Notes: generated from the letters alone by a model not told the origin. A stretch of 64,000 nt of DNA from Rhizobiales bacterium YIM 77505 (GCA_000745135.1 JQNH01000001.1:3891501-3955500); one strand, 5' to 3'; counted from the stretch's first letter, positions 18,047-26,959 are shown. Numbers and translations are program-made.

Positions 18047-20224
18047 ATGACGACTGCGCTCGAACTTTCCCGCCGCCATTTCCTCGCCGGCTCCGCCGCC
18101 ATGGGCGGCCTGTCGCTCGGCTTCCATGTCCCCTTCGCCGGAGAGGCGGCGGCGCAAGGGGCGGCGCCTGAGATCAACGCCTGGGTCGTGGTGAAGCCGG
18201 ACGATACCGTGGTGGTCCGCATCGCCCGCTCCGAGATGGGACAGGGCACGCTCACGGGCCTTGCCCAGCTCGTCGCGGAGGAGCTCGAATGCGACTGGTC
18301 GAAGGTCACGACCGAGTATCCGACGCCGGGCCAGAACGTCGCCCGCAACCGGGTCTGGGGCAGTTTCTCCACCGGCGGCAGCCGCGGCATCCGCGAGTCG
18401 CAGGATTATGTGCGCAAGGGCGGCGCGGCGGCGCGCATGATGCTGATCCAGGCGGCCGCCAATCAATGGGGCGTGCCGGCCTCGGAGTGCACGGCGGCAA
18501 AGAGCGTCATCTCCCACGCGGCCTCCGGGCGCACCGTGACCTTCGGCCAGGTGGCCGCGGCCGCGGCCAAGCTCGAGCCGCCGAAGGACGTGACGCTGAA
18601 GGACCCGAAGGACTGGAAGATCGCCGGCAAGCCGCTGAAGCGGCTCGACACCGCCGACAAGCTCACCGGCAAGCAGGTCTACGGCATGGACCTGAAGCTG
18701 CCGGGCATGCTCAACGCCGCGATCAAGGACTGCCCCGTCTTCGGCGGCAAGGTGAAGAGCTTCGATGCTGCCAAGATCCAGTCCATGCCGGGCGTCAGGA
18801 AGGTGGTGCCGGTCGGCGACAGCGCGGTCGCCGTGGTCGCCGACACCTGGTGGCAGGCGAAGACGGCGCTCGACGCCCTGCCCATCGTCTGGGACGAGGG
18901 TCCGAACGCCAAGGTGTCGAGCGAGACCATCGCCGAGATGCTGAAGGCGGGGCTCGACTCGAACGACGCCGTGTTCGTCGGCAACGCCGTAGGCGATGCG
19001 CGAGCGGCGATCGCCACCGCCGCCCGGACGGTGGAGGCGATCTACAGCTACCCCTTCCAGAACCACGCCTGCATGGAGGTGATGAACGCCACGGCGCTCT
19101 ACACGCCGGAGCGTTGCGAGGTGTGGACGCCGACGCAGAACGGCGAGGCGGCGCTCGCCGCCGCGTCGGAGGCCTCGGGTCTGCCGATCTCCAAATGCGA
19201 CGTGCACAAGATCCATCTTGGCGGCGGCTTCGGCCGGCGCGGCGCGGTGCATGACTGGGTGCGCCAGGTGGTCGCCATCGCCAAGGAAATGCCGGGCACG
19301 CCCGTCAAGCTCATCTGGTCGCGCGAGGAGGACATGCTGCATGGCCGTTATCATCCGGTCACGCAGTGCAGGCTCGTCGGCGCGCTCGACGCCAGCGGCA
19401 ACCTGACCGGGCTTCACATGCGCATCTCCGGGCAGTCGATCGTTGCCGGCATCTTCCCGCAGAACCTGCAGAACGGCCGCGACACCGTCGTCTTCCAGGG
19501 GCTGAACCCCACGGGACCGGAGGCGGCGATCGGCTATACGATCCCCAACCTCCTCATCGATCACGCCATGCGCAACACCCACGTGCCGCCAGGCTTCTGG
19601 CGGGGCGTGAACCTCAACCACAACGCCATCTACCTCGAATGCTTCATGGACGAGCTGGCCCACGCCGCAGGGCAGGATCCGCTTGCCTTCCGCCGCAAGC
19701 TGATGGCCCATCATCCGAAGCATCTCGCCGTGCTGAACGCAGTGGCCGAGGGCATCGGCTGGGGGAGCCCTGCTCCGGCGGGCGTGTATCGCGGCCTCGC
19801 CCAGACGATGGGTTTCGGCAGCTACGTGGCGGGCGCGGCGGAGGTCTCGGTCAGCGATGACGGCAAGCTCAAGATCCACCGCATCGTGGCGGCGACGGAT
19901 CCTGGCCATGCGGTCAACCCTGACCAGATCGCAGCCCAGGTCGAGGGCTCCTTCGTCTACGGCCTCTCCGCCTGCCTTTACGGCGAGTGCACCGTCAAGG
20001 ACGGCCGTATCGAGCAGGAGAACTTCGATACCTACAACGTCCTGCGCATGGACGAGATGCCGAAGGTGGAGACCATCATCCTGCCCTCCGGCGGCTTCTG
20101 GGGAGGGGTAGGCGAGCCGACGATCGCAGTGGCCGCGCCGGCGGTGCTCAACGCCATCTTCGCGGCGACGGGCAAGCGCATCCGCTCGCTGCCGCTGAAA
20201 CACCATGACCTGAGACGGGCGTAA
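18047..20224 (+). CDS. Molybdopterin-binding large subunit (isoquinoline 1-oxidoreductase beta type)
   Basis: Catalytic subunit of 725 residues of the xanthine dehydrogenase superfamily. A twin-arginine signal, SRRHFLAGSAAMGG (residues 8-21), predicts folded export to the periplasm. Cofactor-contact motifs include GGGFGRRG, GFWRGVN and the C-terminal GFWGGVGEPTIAVAAPAV, whose Glu is the catalytic base. The repeated RSEMGQGTLTGLAQ stretch is typical of IorB. GAGGGAG at 18034-18040 is best spaced for the second of two adjacent ATGs, so 18047 is chosen. It forms an operon with the FeS subunit and is followed 58 bases later by soxX, a c-type cytochrome that could accept its electrons (inference). 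Confidence 0.92.
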   Translation: MTTALELSRRHFLAGSAAMGGLSLGFHVPFAGEAAAQGAAPEINAWVVVKPDDTVVVRIARSEMGQGTLTGLAQLVAEELECDWSKVTTEYPTPGQNVARNRVWGSFSTGGSRGIRESQDYVRKGGAAARMMLIQAAANQWGVPASECTAAKSVISHAASGRTVTFGQVAAAAAKLEPPKDVTLKDPKDWKIAGKPLKRLDTADKLTGKQVYGMDLKLPGMLNAAIKDCPVFGGKVKSFDAAKIQSMPGVRKVVPVGDSAVAVVADTWWQAKTALDALPIVWDEGPNAKVSSETIAEMLKAGLDSNDAVFVGNAVGDARAAIATAARTVEAIYSYPFQNHACMEVMNATALYTPERCEVWTPTQNGEAALAAASEASGLPISKCDVHKIHLGGGFGRRGAVHDWVRQVVAIAKEMPGTPVKLIWSREEDMLHGRYHPVTQCRLVGALDASGNLTGLHMRISGQSIVAGIFPQNLQNGRDTVVFQGLNPTGPEAAIGYTIPNLLIDHAMRNTHVPPGFWRGVNLNHNAIYLECFMDELAHAAGQDPLAFRRKLMAHHPKHLAVLNAVAEGIGWGSPAPAGVYRGLAQTMGFGSYVAGAAEVSVSDDGKLKIHRIVAATDPGHAVNPDQIAAQVEGSFVYGLSACLYGECTVKDGRIEQENFDTYNVLRMDEMPKVETIILPSGGFWGGVGEPTIAVAAPAVLNAIFAATGKRIRSLPLKHHDLRRA

Positions 20225-20282
20225 GGCCTCGGCCGGCGTCGCGTTGCAGGCGGGGCGCCGGCAATTCCGCGGTGACTGGGGC

Positions 20283-20729
20283 ATGGCGACGCGAGCAATC
20301 GTGGCGGCGCTGATCCTTGCGACGAGCCTTGAGGGCGGGCACGCGTTCAGCCTCGAGCCCTATCGGGTGGTGGCGGATGCCATCCCCGAGCCGCTCGGCG
20401 GGCGCGTTGGCGATCCTCGCCGTGGCGCGCGCATCCTGCGGGATCGGGAAGTAGGGAACTGCCTGATCTGCCATTCCCTCGACGATCCGTCCGAGCGCTT
20501 CCAGGGCGAGCTTGGCCCCGCCCTCGACGGCATTGGCGCGAGGCTGAGCGAAGGCCAGATCAGGCTTCGGATCGTCGATTCCTTGCGGCTGAACGAGGCG
20601 ACGCTGATGCCGTCCTATTATCGGGTCGAGGGCTTGCGGCGCGTGGCACCGCAGTACCGCGGCAAGCCGATCCTCGATGCGCAACAGGTCGAGGACCTCG
20701 TCGCTTACCTTGCCTCGTTGCGGGGATGA
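20283..20729 (+). CDS. soxX: SoxX-type monoheme cytochrome c
   Basis: Periplasmic cytochrome subunit of SoxAX, which links thiosulfate oxidatively to the SoxY carrier. The 148-residue precursor has a signal peptide (about 1-22) and a single CLICH heme motif (Cys60, Cys63, His64). Met109 in NEATLMPSYY is the expected distal ligand. The start at 20283 gives a compact signal sequence and is preferred over an in-frame upstream codon. It begins a tight run soxX-soxY-soxZ-soxA. The motif spacing and EVGNCLICHSL context match SoxX rather than a generic cytochrome. Confidence 0.9.
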   Translation: MATRAIVAALILATSLEGGHAFSLEPYRVVADAIPEPLGGRVGDPRRGARILRDREVGNCLICHSLDDPSERFQGELGPALDGIGARLSEGQIRLRIVDSLRLNEATLMPSYYRVEGLRRVAPQYRGKPILDAQQVEDLVAYLASLRG

Positions 20730-20745
20730 GGAGGGAGAAGGACGC

Positions 20746-21195
20746 ATGACCGGCACGGGAACAGTCTCACGGCGCGGGATCGTCACCGGCGCGGCCGCCC
20801 TTCTCGCCACACCCCGCGCCAGCCGCGCTTCACCTTTCGAGGAGGCGCTCAAAGCCTTTGCAGGCGAGGCAGTGCCACGGGCCGGGCGTGTCTCGATCGA
20901 TGTTCCGCCGATTTCCGAGAGCGGCAATTCCGTGCCGATCACGATCTTGGTCGAAAGCCCCATGACGGCGACGGATCATGTGAAAACGATCGTCGTCCTC
21001 GCCGAGAAGAACCCCCATCCGCAGATCGCCCGCTTCCACTTGAGCCCGCGCGCCGGCAAGGCGCAGGTCTCGACCACCATCCGCCTGGCCACAAGCCAGC
21101 GCGTTACCGTGCTCGCCGGCATGAGCGACGGCTCCGTCTGGTCCGGCGAGAAGGACGTGGTCGTGACGCTCTCCGCCTGCGTCGATGGCGGGTGA
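20746..21195 (+). CDS. soxY: SoxY sulfur-carrier protein with unusual C-terminus
   Basis: SoxY forms the SoxYZ carrier, whose C-terminal cysteine holds sulfur intermediates during thiosulfate oxidation. The 149-residue precursor has a Tat-like signal (SRRGIVTGAAALLA), usual for SoxY, and the IDVPPISESGNSVPITILVES core strand. The strong GAGGGAGAAGG just upstream supports the ATG at 20746. The only cysteine lies in the C-terminal SACVDGG, whereas well-studied SoxY proteins end in GGCGG. The swinging arm is thus present but altered. The stop is followed at once by soxZ. Confidence 0.88.
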   Translation: MTGTGTVSRRGIVTGAAALLATPRASRASPFEEALKAFAGEAVPRAGRVSIDVPPISESGNSVPITILVESPMTATDHVKTIVVLAEKNPHPQIARFHLSPRAGKAQVSTTIRLATSQRVTVLAGMSDGSVWSGEKDVVVTLSACVDGG

Positions 21196-21206
21196 GGAAG
21201 GCCCTC

Positions 21207-21530
21207 ATGTTCAACGCGCGCGTCACCATGAAACCGGAAGCGGCCAAAGGCGAGATCGTCGAGATCCGCACGGTCGCCCGCCATCCCATGGAGCGGGGCA
21301 ACTATCCGGACGCCGCAGGCCGGATGGTGCCGCGCATGATCATTCACAGCTTCCGCGCCACTTACGGCGGCGAGGAGATCTTCCGGATGGAACTTGGCCC
21401 CGGCGTTTCGGCCAATCCCTACATCGCCTTCACCACCGTCGCGACGGAGACCGGCGACATCGTGCTCGAATGGACCGACGACAGCGGCTTCACGTTGACG
21501 CGTACCCTCAGGCTGACGGTCGCGGGATGA
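21207..21530 (+). CDS. soxZ: SoxZ sulfur-carrier partner protein
   Basis: Partner of SoxY in the periplasmic SoxYZ carrier; 107 residues with an immunoglobulin-like fold and no signal peptide, as is normal since it is exported with SoxY. Motifs include KGEIVEIRTVARHPMERGN and the C-terminal EWTDDSGFTLTRTLRLTV. The ATG at 21207 sits six bases after AGGAAG and is preferred; a GTG at 21192 that overlaps the soxY stop is the alternative. It overlaps soxA by four bases (21527-21530). Confidence 0.92.
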   Translation: MFNARVTMKPEAAKGEIVEIRTVARHPMERGNYPDAAGRMVPRMIIHSFRATYGGEEIFRMELGPGVSANPYIAFTTVATETGDIVLEWTDDSGFTLTRTLRLTVAG

Positions 21531-22285
21531 GGCTCCCCGCCTCTCTTGCGGCCCTTCTCCTGATCCTCCCCGCCGCAACCGCGGCTGAGATCCGTCCTGG
21601 CCGCGATTTCCTCTCGCCGGAGCTGCGCGCTTTGCAGGAGGACGAGGCGCGCCATCCTGGCATGTTGTGGGTCGAGCAGGGCGAGGAGGTGTGGCGACGG
21701 ACGCCTGCGTTGGACAAGCCGTCCTGCGCTGGTTGCCATGGCGACGCCGCCGGAACCATGCGTGGCGTCGCAACGCGCTATCCCATGGTCGACCGCGCCA
21801 GCGGCCGCCTTCTCAATCTCGAGCTGCGCATCGAGCAATGCCGCATGGAGCGGCAGGGGCAGCCGGCCTTCGGCTATGAGAGCCCAGAGCTTCTCGCGCT
21901 CACGGCTTACATCGCCTATCAGTCCCGCAGCCTGCCTATGACCGTCCGCATCGATGGCGCTGCGGCGCCGTTCTTCGATGCTGGCCGCGCCTTCTTTCAT
22001 GAGCGGCAGGGTCAGTTGAATCTTGCCTGCAGCCAATGCCACGACGACAATGCCGGCCGGCGGCTGCGGGGCGACGTGATCAGCAACGGGGTCGGCACGG
22101 GATTTCCGGCCTATCGGCTGGAATGGAATGCGGTCGGCTCGCTGCATCGCCGCCTTCGCGCCTGCTCGCTGGGCGTTCGGGCTGTCCAGTTCGACTACGG
22201 CTCGCCCGATTACCTCAACCTCGAGCTCTATCTCGCTTGGCGCGCCCGCGGCCTGCCAATGGAGGCGCCGGCGGTCCGGCGCTGA
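21527..22285 (+). CDS. soxA: SoxA diheme cytochrome c
   Basis: Catalytic cytochrome of SoxAX that joins thiosulfate to the SoxY cysteine. The 252-residue precursor has a signal peptide (1-20) and two heme sites, CAGCH (Cys67, Cys70, His71) and CSQCH (Cys168, Cys171, His172), so it is the diheme type. Cys105 in RIEQCRME and Cys213 in RRLRACSLGVRAV correspond to the two cysteine axial ligands; the latter is the persulfide cysteine of the active site. It is coupled to soxZ by an ATGA overlap. No soxB or soxCD follows, so the window holds only the carrier and entry enzyme. Confidence 0.93.
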   Translation: MRLPASLAALLLILPAATAAEIRPGRDFLSPELRALQEDEARHPGMLWVEQGEEVWRRTPALDKPSCAGCHGDAAGTMRGVATRYPMVDRASGRLLNLELRIEQCRMERQGQPAFGYESPELLALTAYIAYQSRSLPMTVRIDGAAAPFFDAGRAFFHERQGQLNLACSQCHDDNAGRRLRGDVISNGVGTGFPAYRLEWNAVGSLHRRLRACSLGVRAVQFDYGSPDYLNLELYLAWRARGLPMEAPAVRR

Positions 22286-22325
22286 GGAGCCGGCCTCGCG
22301 ATCCTGGTTCAGGCGCCAACCTTCC

Positions 22326-22353
22326 CTCCACGCTCCTTCCCGGAGGCGTGGAG
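22326..22353 (+). terminator. Possible hairpin terminator after soxA
   Basis: The sequence CTCCACGCTCC, then a TTCCC loop, then GGAGGCGTGGAG folds into an 11-base-pair stem with a single bulged G, 41 bases after the soxA stop and between convergent genes. It lacks a T tract, so it is a weak terminator candidate at best. Confidence 0.35.
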
Positions 22354-22464
22354 CGCGATCAGCGCGGAACGCCGTCCGGGACGGAAGCGCAAGAACTCGC
22401 TGCGAAGCAGTGCTGAATGTGCCGCTCGTGCCGCCTGTGAACGCGGCCTGCCCAGATCGGGTCG

Positions 22465-22995
22465 CTAAAGTGATCCCGCCGCGGCCTTGGCCCGCAGCGC
22501 CTCGAAGCGCGCCACCTGGTCGGCCTTGAGGCTGCGGTCTTCGTTGCGGCCAACGAACACCTTGAACATGGCCTCGCCTTCGATGCTGACGAACTGCACG
22601 GAGCAGGAGCGCTTCCCAAAGAAGGGCCGGTCGAGGAGATAGATCGCCTCGCAGCGGTCCATCCTGAGATGCCCGCCGATGGGGCTGTCGCCATGGATGT
22701 TGAAATAACCGCGGCCCGCGGCGCCCGGCGGCAGCGCTCCCTTGCACTCGAAGACGCCGTCCTTCGTGTGCACGATGAACATGATCTCGCCCCAGGCGGT
22801 CAGCTCCGACCAGACGGACTCGAAGCGGGCGCCCTCGATGCGGACCGCCTGGCCATCCGGGAGGCAGTCGAGCACGGTCCGGTAAGGAACGCGGTGACGT
22901 TCGGCGAGGGCTTCAAGGACCCCGTCCGGCTTCTCGGCAAGATCCGCGCGGATGCGCTCTTGGAGGGAGGAGAGGACGTCGATCGCCGCGCCCAT
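22465..22995 (-). CDS. hutX: HutX-type cytosolic heme carrier protein
   Basis: Heme-utilisation carrier of 176 residues, related to HutX/HuvX, which binds incoming heme in the cytoplasm and hands it to a degrading enzyme. Family features include ELTAWGEIMFIVHTKDGVFE, the GYFNIHGDSPIGGHLR segment with the likely heme-ligating histidines, and SVQFVSIEGEAMFKVFVGR. The start at 22995 lies four bases after the stop of the IsdG-like monooxygenase, so the two are co-translated. The location beside the heme transporter genes fits the role. Orientation is convergent with soxA. Confidence 0.9.
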   Translation of the reverse strand: MGAAIDVLSSLQERIRADLAEKPDGVLEALAERHRVPYRTVLDCLPDGQAVRIEGARFESVWSELTAWGEIMFIVHTKDGVFECKGALPPGAAGRGYFNIHGDSPIGGHLRMDRCEAIYLLDRPFFGKRSCSVQFVSIEGEAMFKVFVGRNEDRSLKADQVARFEALRAKAAAGSL

Positions 22996-22999
22996 GGCC

Positions 23000-23332
23000 T
23001 CACTCCGCCGCCTCGGCGACCCGGCCGACCGTCTGGATGACCTCGAATCCCTCGAACTCGGGGTGGCCGAGGGTGAGCGGCCGGTTCTGCGGCGCACGGG
23101 CATGCGAGCGGCGGAACTGGTCGGAGCGCGTCCACGCCTCGAAGGCCGCCTTCGAGGCCCAGACCGTGTGCGACGAGTAGAGCACGTGGTCCTCGCGCTC
23201 GGGGCCGCGCAGCATGTGGAACTCGATGAAGCCGTCGAGCTCGTGCAGGTGGCTCTCGCGGTTGAGCCACACGGCCTCGAACTCCTCCGTGGCATCTTTG
23301 CGGACCTTGAACCGGTTCATGGCGATGAACAT
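23000..23332 (-). CDS. IsdG/HmuQ-like heme-degrading monooxygenase (ABM fold)
   Basis: Small ferredoxin-like alpha/beta-barrel protein of 110 residues from the antibiotic-biosynthesis-monooxygenase superfamily. MFIAMNRFKVRKDA at the start, the WLNRESHLHELDGFIEFHML segment and the SSHTVWASKAAFEAW helix match rhizobial IsdG-like heme oxygenases such as HmuQ/HmuD. The AGGAG upstream is best spaced to the second ATG (23332) rather than 23338. Position between tonB and hutX supports degradation of imported heme to release iron. Direct proof of heme cleavage is not possible from sequence. Confidence 0.85.
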   Translation of the reverse strand: MFIAMNRFKVRKDATEEFEAVWLNRESHLHELDGFIEFHMLRGPEREDHVLYSSHTVWASKAAFEAWTRSDQFRRSHARAPQNRPLTLGHPEFEGFEVIQTVGRVAEAAE

Positions 23333-23359
23333 TCGCATTCTCCTTGTGCGAGGTTGGGA

Positions 23360-24538
23360 TCAGAAGCGCATGTCGTAGCGGATCGGGGCCGTGAAGCTCG
23401 CCGTGCGGCGGCCGCTCTCCGGCGGGATCGGCGGGAAGGGTGAGGCGCGTCGCACCATGGCCTGCGCCTCCTGGTCGAGGATCGCATGCCCGGAGGAGCC
23501 GGAGAGGGACACGCTGGTCACGCGCCCGCTCGCGTCGAGCGAGAAGGTGACGAGCGCGCGACCTTCGAGCCGAAGGGTCCGCGCCGCATCGGGATAACGC
23601 TTGAACCGCGCAAGATGAGCCAGCACGCGCGATTGGAAGCTCGCGAAGGCGGCCGCACCTGAGGCCCCGGCAGCGCCGGACGCGCCGCCCCGAACGGCCG
23701 CTGTGCTCATCGCGGCATCGGCACCTTCGCCGCGCTGCCCAAGGCCGCGCGCCGGCTTTGCTGCCTCGCGGGTCTGATGCCCGGACACGGCCTTTGTCTT
23801 CTCCGGTGCAGGTGCCTTTTCCGGTGCAGGCTTGCGCGGCGCCGGCCTGACCTCCGCACGTTCCGGCGCAGTGGGTTTCTCGGAAGGCTTTCTCGGCGGC
23901 GGCGCTGGCGTGGCCACGGTGCGCGGCGGCGGAGGCGCAGGTGCTGGCAGGGGCGGCTCGGCGGGCGTCTCGGCTTCCGCCACGGCAGGCGTGAGGGGCG
24001 GGATGTCAACGGGACGGGGATCGAGGGGCGCTGGCGCGGCGAGCACAACGTCCGGGATCGGAATCGCGACCGGCGCTGGCGCGTCGGGCAACGGCAGGGT
24101 GGGTTCAGCCACCTCGATCTGCGGCGGCTCGGGTTCCGGCGGGGAGGGCAGGTCGAGGTCGAGCGCCGCGGCGTCCTTCGCACCCTCCTCGCGCATGGCG
24201 GCGTCGAACACGTCGGCCCCGATCAGTTCGACCTCGACCGTCTGCTCGGCCCCGCCGCCGGACGGCACGGGCGCTTCCGAGAGCACCGGCAGTGCGGCAG
24301 CGACGATCCCGGCGTGGAGGGCAATGGAAAGGGCAAGCCCCACGAGGGAGGCGCGGCGGCCGGGCGGTGCCTCCGGCAAGCTCCGCTCGCCGGTGCGGAT
24401 CGGCGGAATGCCGGGAAGGGCTTCACATGCGGTTTCGGCCGGCGGGGCGCTCGGCCGGCCGGCGAGCAGCGGCCGGCGCGCGACCCAGCGGGCGGCGTCG
24501 CCCTCGGTCCTGAGCTGCCGTCGCGCCGCCGCTCGCAT
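23360..24538 (-). CDS. tonB: TonB-family energy transducer
   Basis: Inner-membrane protein that couples proton motive force to outer-membrane receptors. The 392 residues show one membrane helix (about 63-83, with His75 in SIALHAGIVAA), a long Pro/Ala/Glu-rich periplasmic spacer (about 130-270) and a C-terminal TonB domain with YPDAARTLRLEGRALVTFSL and the SSGHAILDQEAQAMVRRASPFPP motif. The 62 residues before the membrane helix are unusually long for TonB, so a later start is possible, though no better site stood out. It begins four bases after the receptor stop, so the receptor and its own TonB are co-expressed. Confidence 0.92.
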   Translation of the reverse strand: MRAAARRQLRTEGDAARWVARRPLLAGRPSAPPAETACEALPGIPPIRTGERSLPEAPPGRRASLVGLALSIALHAGIVAAALPVLSEAPVPSGGGAEQTVEVELIGADVFDAAMREEGAKDAAALDLDLPSPPEPEPPQIEVAEPTLPLPDAPAPVAIPIPDVVLAAPAPLDPRPVDIPPLTPAVAEAETPAEPPLPAPAPPPPRTVATPAPPPRKPSEKPTAPERAEVRPAPRKPAPEKAPAPEKTKAVSGHQTREAAKPARGLGQRGEGADAAMSTAAVRGGASGAAGASGAAAFASFQSRVLAHLARFKRYPDAARTLRLEGRALVTFSLDASGRVTSVSLSGSSGHAILDQEAQAMVRRASPFPPIPPESGRRTASFTAPIRYDMRF

Positions 24539-24542
24539 GCGG

Positions 24543-26744
24543 TCAGAACCGCATGGTCGCGTTCACCGCGACGGTCCGGCCCGGAGCGCGGAAGAGCTCC
24601 AGGTTGGCGTTGTTATAGAGGAGACCGGCGACGTCCTGGGCGACGAAATAGCGCTCGTCGAAGATGTTGTAGACGCCAAGATTGACGGAGAAGTTCTTGT
24701 CGAAGTCGTAGAAGACGAGCGCGTCGGCCGTCACCCAGCCCTTGGGCTGGAAGATCGTCGGATCGCTGACCCGGTTCTTGCGCGCCGCGCCGCGCGCCCG
24801 CACTTCTGCGCCCCAGCCGCGCGCATCCGTGTAGCGCAGGCCGGCGATGAAGCTGAAGGGGTCGACCGAATCGATCGGATCGCCCGTCTCCTCATCCTCG
24901 CCATGGGCGTAGGCCGCGGCGCCGAACAGCGCCCAGCCCGGCGCGAAGCGCCACTCGCCCTTGGCTTCGAGGCCCCAGATCCGGACCTGCGACAGGTTCT
25001 GGTACTGGAATTGCTGCAGCCCCGCCGGCGACAAGCCGATCACCTTCGTCTCGAGGAAGTCGCGGTAGAGATTGTAGAAGGCCGAGAACTGGACGCTCGA
25101 TCCGTTCGCGAAGCGGCCGCGCAGGCCCGCCTCGAAGCCGTCGCTGGTCTCGGGCTTCAGGTTGCCGTTGGGCAGGATTTCGTAACCGAAGAGCGGGTTC
25201 GAGAAGCCGAAATTCGCGTTGTCGTAAGGCGGCGCCCGGAAGCCGTGGGCGTATTGGCCGAAGAGGCGGATGTTCTCGTTGAGATCGTAGGTGGCTCCGA
25301 GCTTCGGCGAGATCGCCGTCTCCGTCTGCTCCTCGATCGTGAAGTTGCGGACGTTGGAGTTGGCGAAGGCGGCGTCCGGATTCGGCTGCAAGTGGTAGTA
25401 GTCGAAGCGCACCGCCGGGATGAGGCGCAAGGCGCCGTACTGGGCGATGTCCTGGATGTAGAAGGCGGCCTGGGTCGTGTCCGTGTCAGGGAAGTTCTTG
25501 TTCGGGAAGCGCTCGCCCGAGATCACGTTGGCGATTGAGCCATTGCCGAGATTGATCTCAATGCGCTCGCGAGGGCGCGTCGTGGAGGTGACGTCGGCGA
25601 CGGCGCCGTAGGTGATGAGGTGCTGCCAGCCCCAGAACTCGCGCTGGGCTGTGAACTGCACCTCGCCGCCCCGGATCTCCTGGCGGAAGGTGAAGTCAGA
25701 GAGCCGCAGACGATTGGGCGCAGGCGGCGGCGGAGCGCCAGTGCCCGAGCGCCGCCACTGGGTGGTGAGCTCCTCCCGGTCGACCTCGGTCCAAAAGGCC
25801 CTCGTCGTCACCGTGTCGGCGATCATCCACGACACCGGCAGCGTCCAGTCGAAGCTCAGGCGCGGACGCTTCGTCGTGTCGTCGGCCACCGAGCCGAGCA
25901 CGCTGTTCGGAACGAGGTCGGTCAGAAGATTGGTGTCGAACTGCCGGTGGAAGTACTCGCCCGTGAGCTTGAACTGGCCCCAGGCGCCGGCGTTGTAGAC
26001 GAGCTTGGCGAGCACGTTCTGGGCGAGATAATCCTGCGGGTTCGGGATGCGATAGGTGTTCGGCGTGATCTCGTGACCCTTGCGCCGCGAGTAGACGACG
26101 AGCGCCTCCCACGGGCCCATGCGCCAGGCGCCGGTCGCGGTCTGGAAGAAGCTGTTGTCCTTGCTATCGTAGCCGGCCTTGCCGGAGACGTACCAATCCT
26201 TGCCGATGAAGTTGAGGTAGTCCGCCGGGTCCTTCGTCACATAGGAGACGACGCCGCCGATGGCGTCGCTGCCGTAGAGCGCCGACGAGGGCCCCCGGAT
26301 GATCTCGACCTGCTTCAGGCTCTCGAAATCGACGAAGTCGCGGGTGTAGGTGCCGGCGCCGATGTTGGTCTCGGGGAAGTCGGGCACCTTCACGTTGTCG
26401 ATCTGCACCCGCACCCGGTTGTCGCCGATGCCGCGGATGACGTAGTTCGTGGCCCCGCCGCGGGTCGGCTGGTTGCCGACCGATACGCCCGGCTCCTCGC
26501 GGGCGAGGTCGCGCGGCGAGTTGATGTTCTTGCGGTCGATCTCTTTTTCGTCGGTGACGCTGACGGTCGCCGGGCTGTCGAACACCGTGCTCGGGACACG
26601 GTCAGCCGTCACCGTGATGGCATCGAGGGTGGTCGGCGTTGCCGCTTCCTCGGCAACGGCCGACCCCGCATGGGACAGAAGCGCTCCTGACAAGACAATG
26701 ATCGATGCAGACGCGCGAAGACGCTCGCGCAGGATAGTATACAT
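24543..26744 (-). CDS. hmuR: TonB-dependent heme/hemoglobin receptor
   Basis: Outer-membrane beta-barrel receptor of 733 residues for heme or hemoproteins. It has a signal peptide (to about residue 31), a TonB-box-like DAITVTADRVPSTV, a plug domain with GATNYVIRGIGDNRVRVQIDNV and EIIRGPSSALYGSDAIGGVV, and a 22-strand barrel ending in Phe. The FRAP motif is present (HGFRAPPYDNANF); the histidine often found between FRAP and NPNL is not obvious. It is divergent from hmuP-hmuTUV and shares with it a regulatory region carrying Irr-like boxes. Confidence 0.93.
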   Translation of the reverse strand: MYTILRERLRASASIIVLSGALLSHAGSAVAEEAATPTTLDAITVTADRVPSTVFDSPATVSVTDEKEIDRKNINSPRDLAREEPGVSVGNQPTRGGATNYVIRGIGDNRVRVQIDNVKVPDFPETNIGAGTYTRDFVDFESLKQVEIIRGPSSALYGSDAIGGVVSYVTKDPADYLNFIGKDWYVSGKAGYDSKDNSFFQTATGAWRMGPWEALVVYSRRKGHEITPNTYRIPNPQDYLAQNVLAKLVYNAGAWGQFKLTGEYFHRQFDTNLLTDLVPNSVLGSVADDTTKRPRLSFDWTLPVSWMIADTVTTRAFWTEVDREELTTQWRRSGTGAPPPPAPNRLRLSDFTFRQEIRGGEVQFTAQREFWGWQHLITYGAVADVTSTTRPRERIEINLGNGSIANVISGERFPNKNFPDTDTTQAAFYIQDIAQYGALRLIPAVRFDYYHLQPNPDAAFANSNVRNFTIEEQTETAISPKLGATYDLNENIRLFGQYAHGFRAPPYDNANFGFSNPLFGYEILPNGNLKPETSDGFEAGLRGRFANGSSVQFSAFYNLYRDFLETKVIGLSPAGLQQFQYQNLSQVRIWGLEAKGEWRFAPGWALFGAAAYAHGEDEETGDPIDSVDPFSFIAGLRYTDARGWGAEVRARGAARKNRVSDPTIFQPKGWVTADALVFYDFDKNFSVNLGVYNIFDERYFVAQDVAGLLYNNANLELFRAPGRTVAVNATMRF

Positions 26745-26908
26745 CCTGACGACCCCAGCCTTTTACTGTGTTTCTTTCGATTGTTTTGGCTGGCTTGCGC
26801 GCCACGGAGGGTCGACGCTGGCTGGCTCGCCTGCGCTATCGCGCTAGGCATTTACATCCTCTACTCCCTGCGCTTATGAACGTCAACATAGCGAGGATGA
26901 GGTCGCAG

Positions 26909-26925
26909 TTTTACATCATTCTAAA
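26909..26925. promoter_or_regulatory. Candidate Irr box (ICE-like) 1
   Basis: TTTTACATCATTCTAAA resembles the rhizobial iron control element TTTAGAA-N3-TTCTAAA, with a perfect right half. It lies inside a longer imperfect dyad, CAGTTT at 26906-26911 and AAACTG at 26923-26928. It sits in the shared region between hmuR and hmuP. Assignment to Irr is inferred from the motif and the heme genes. Confidence 0.45.
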
Positions 26926-26959
26926 CTGCGAATACATGATGTCCTCCCGCCGTTGCTTG

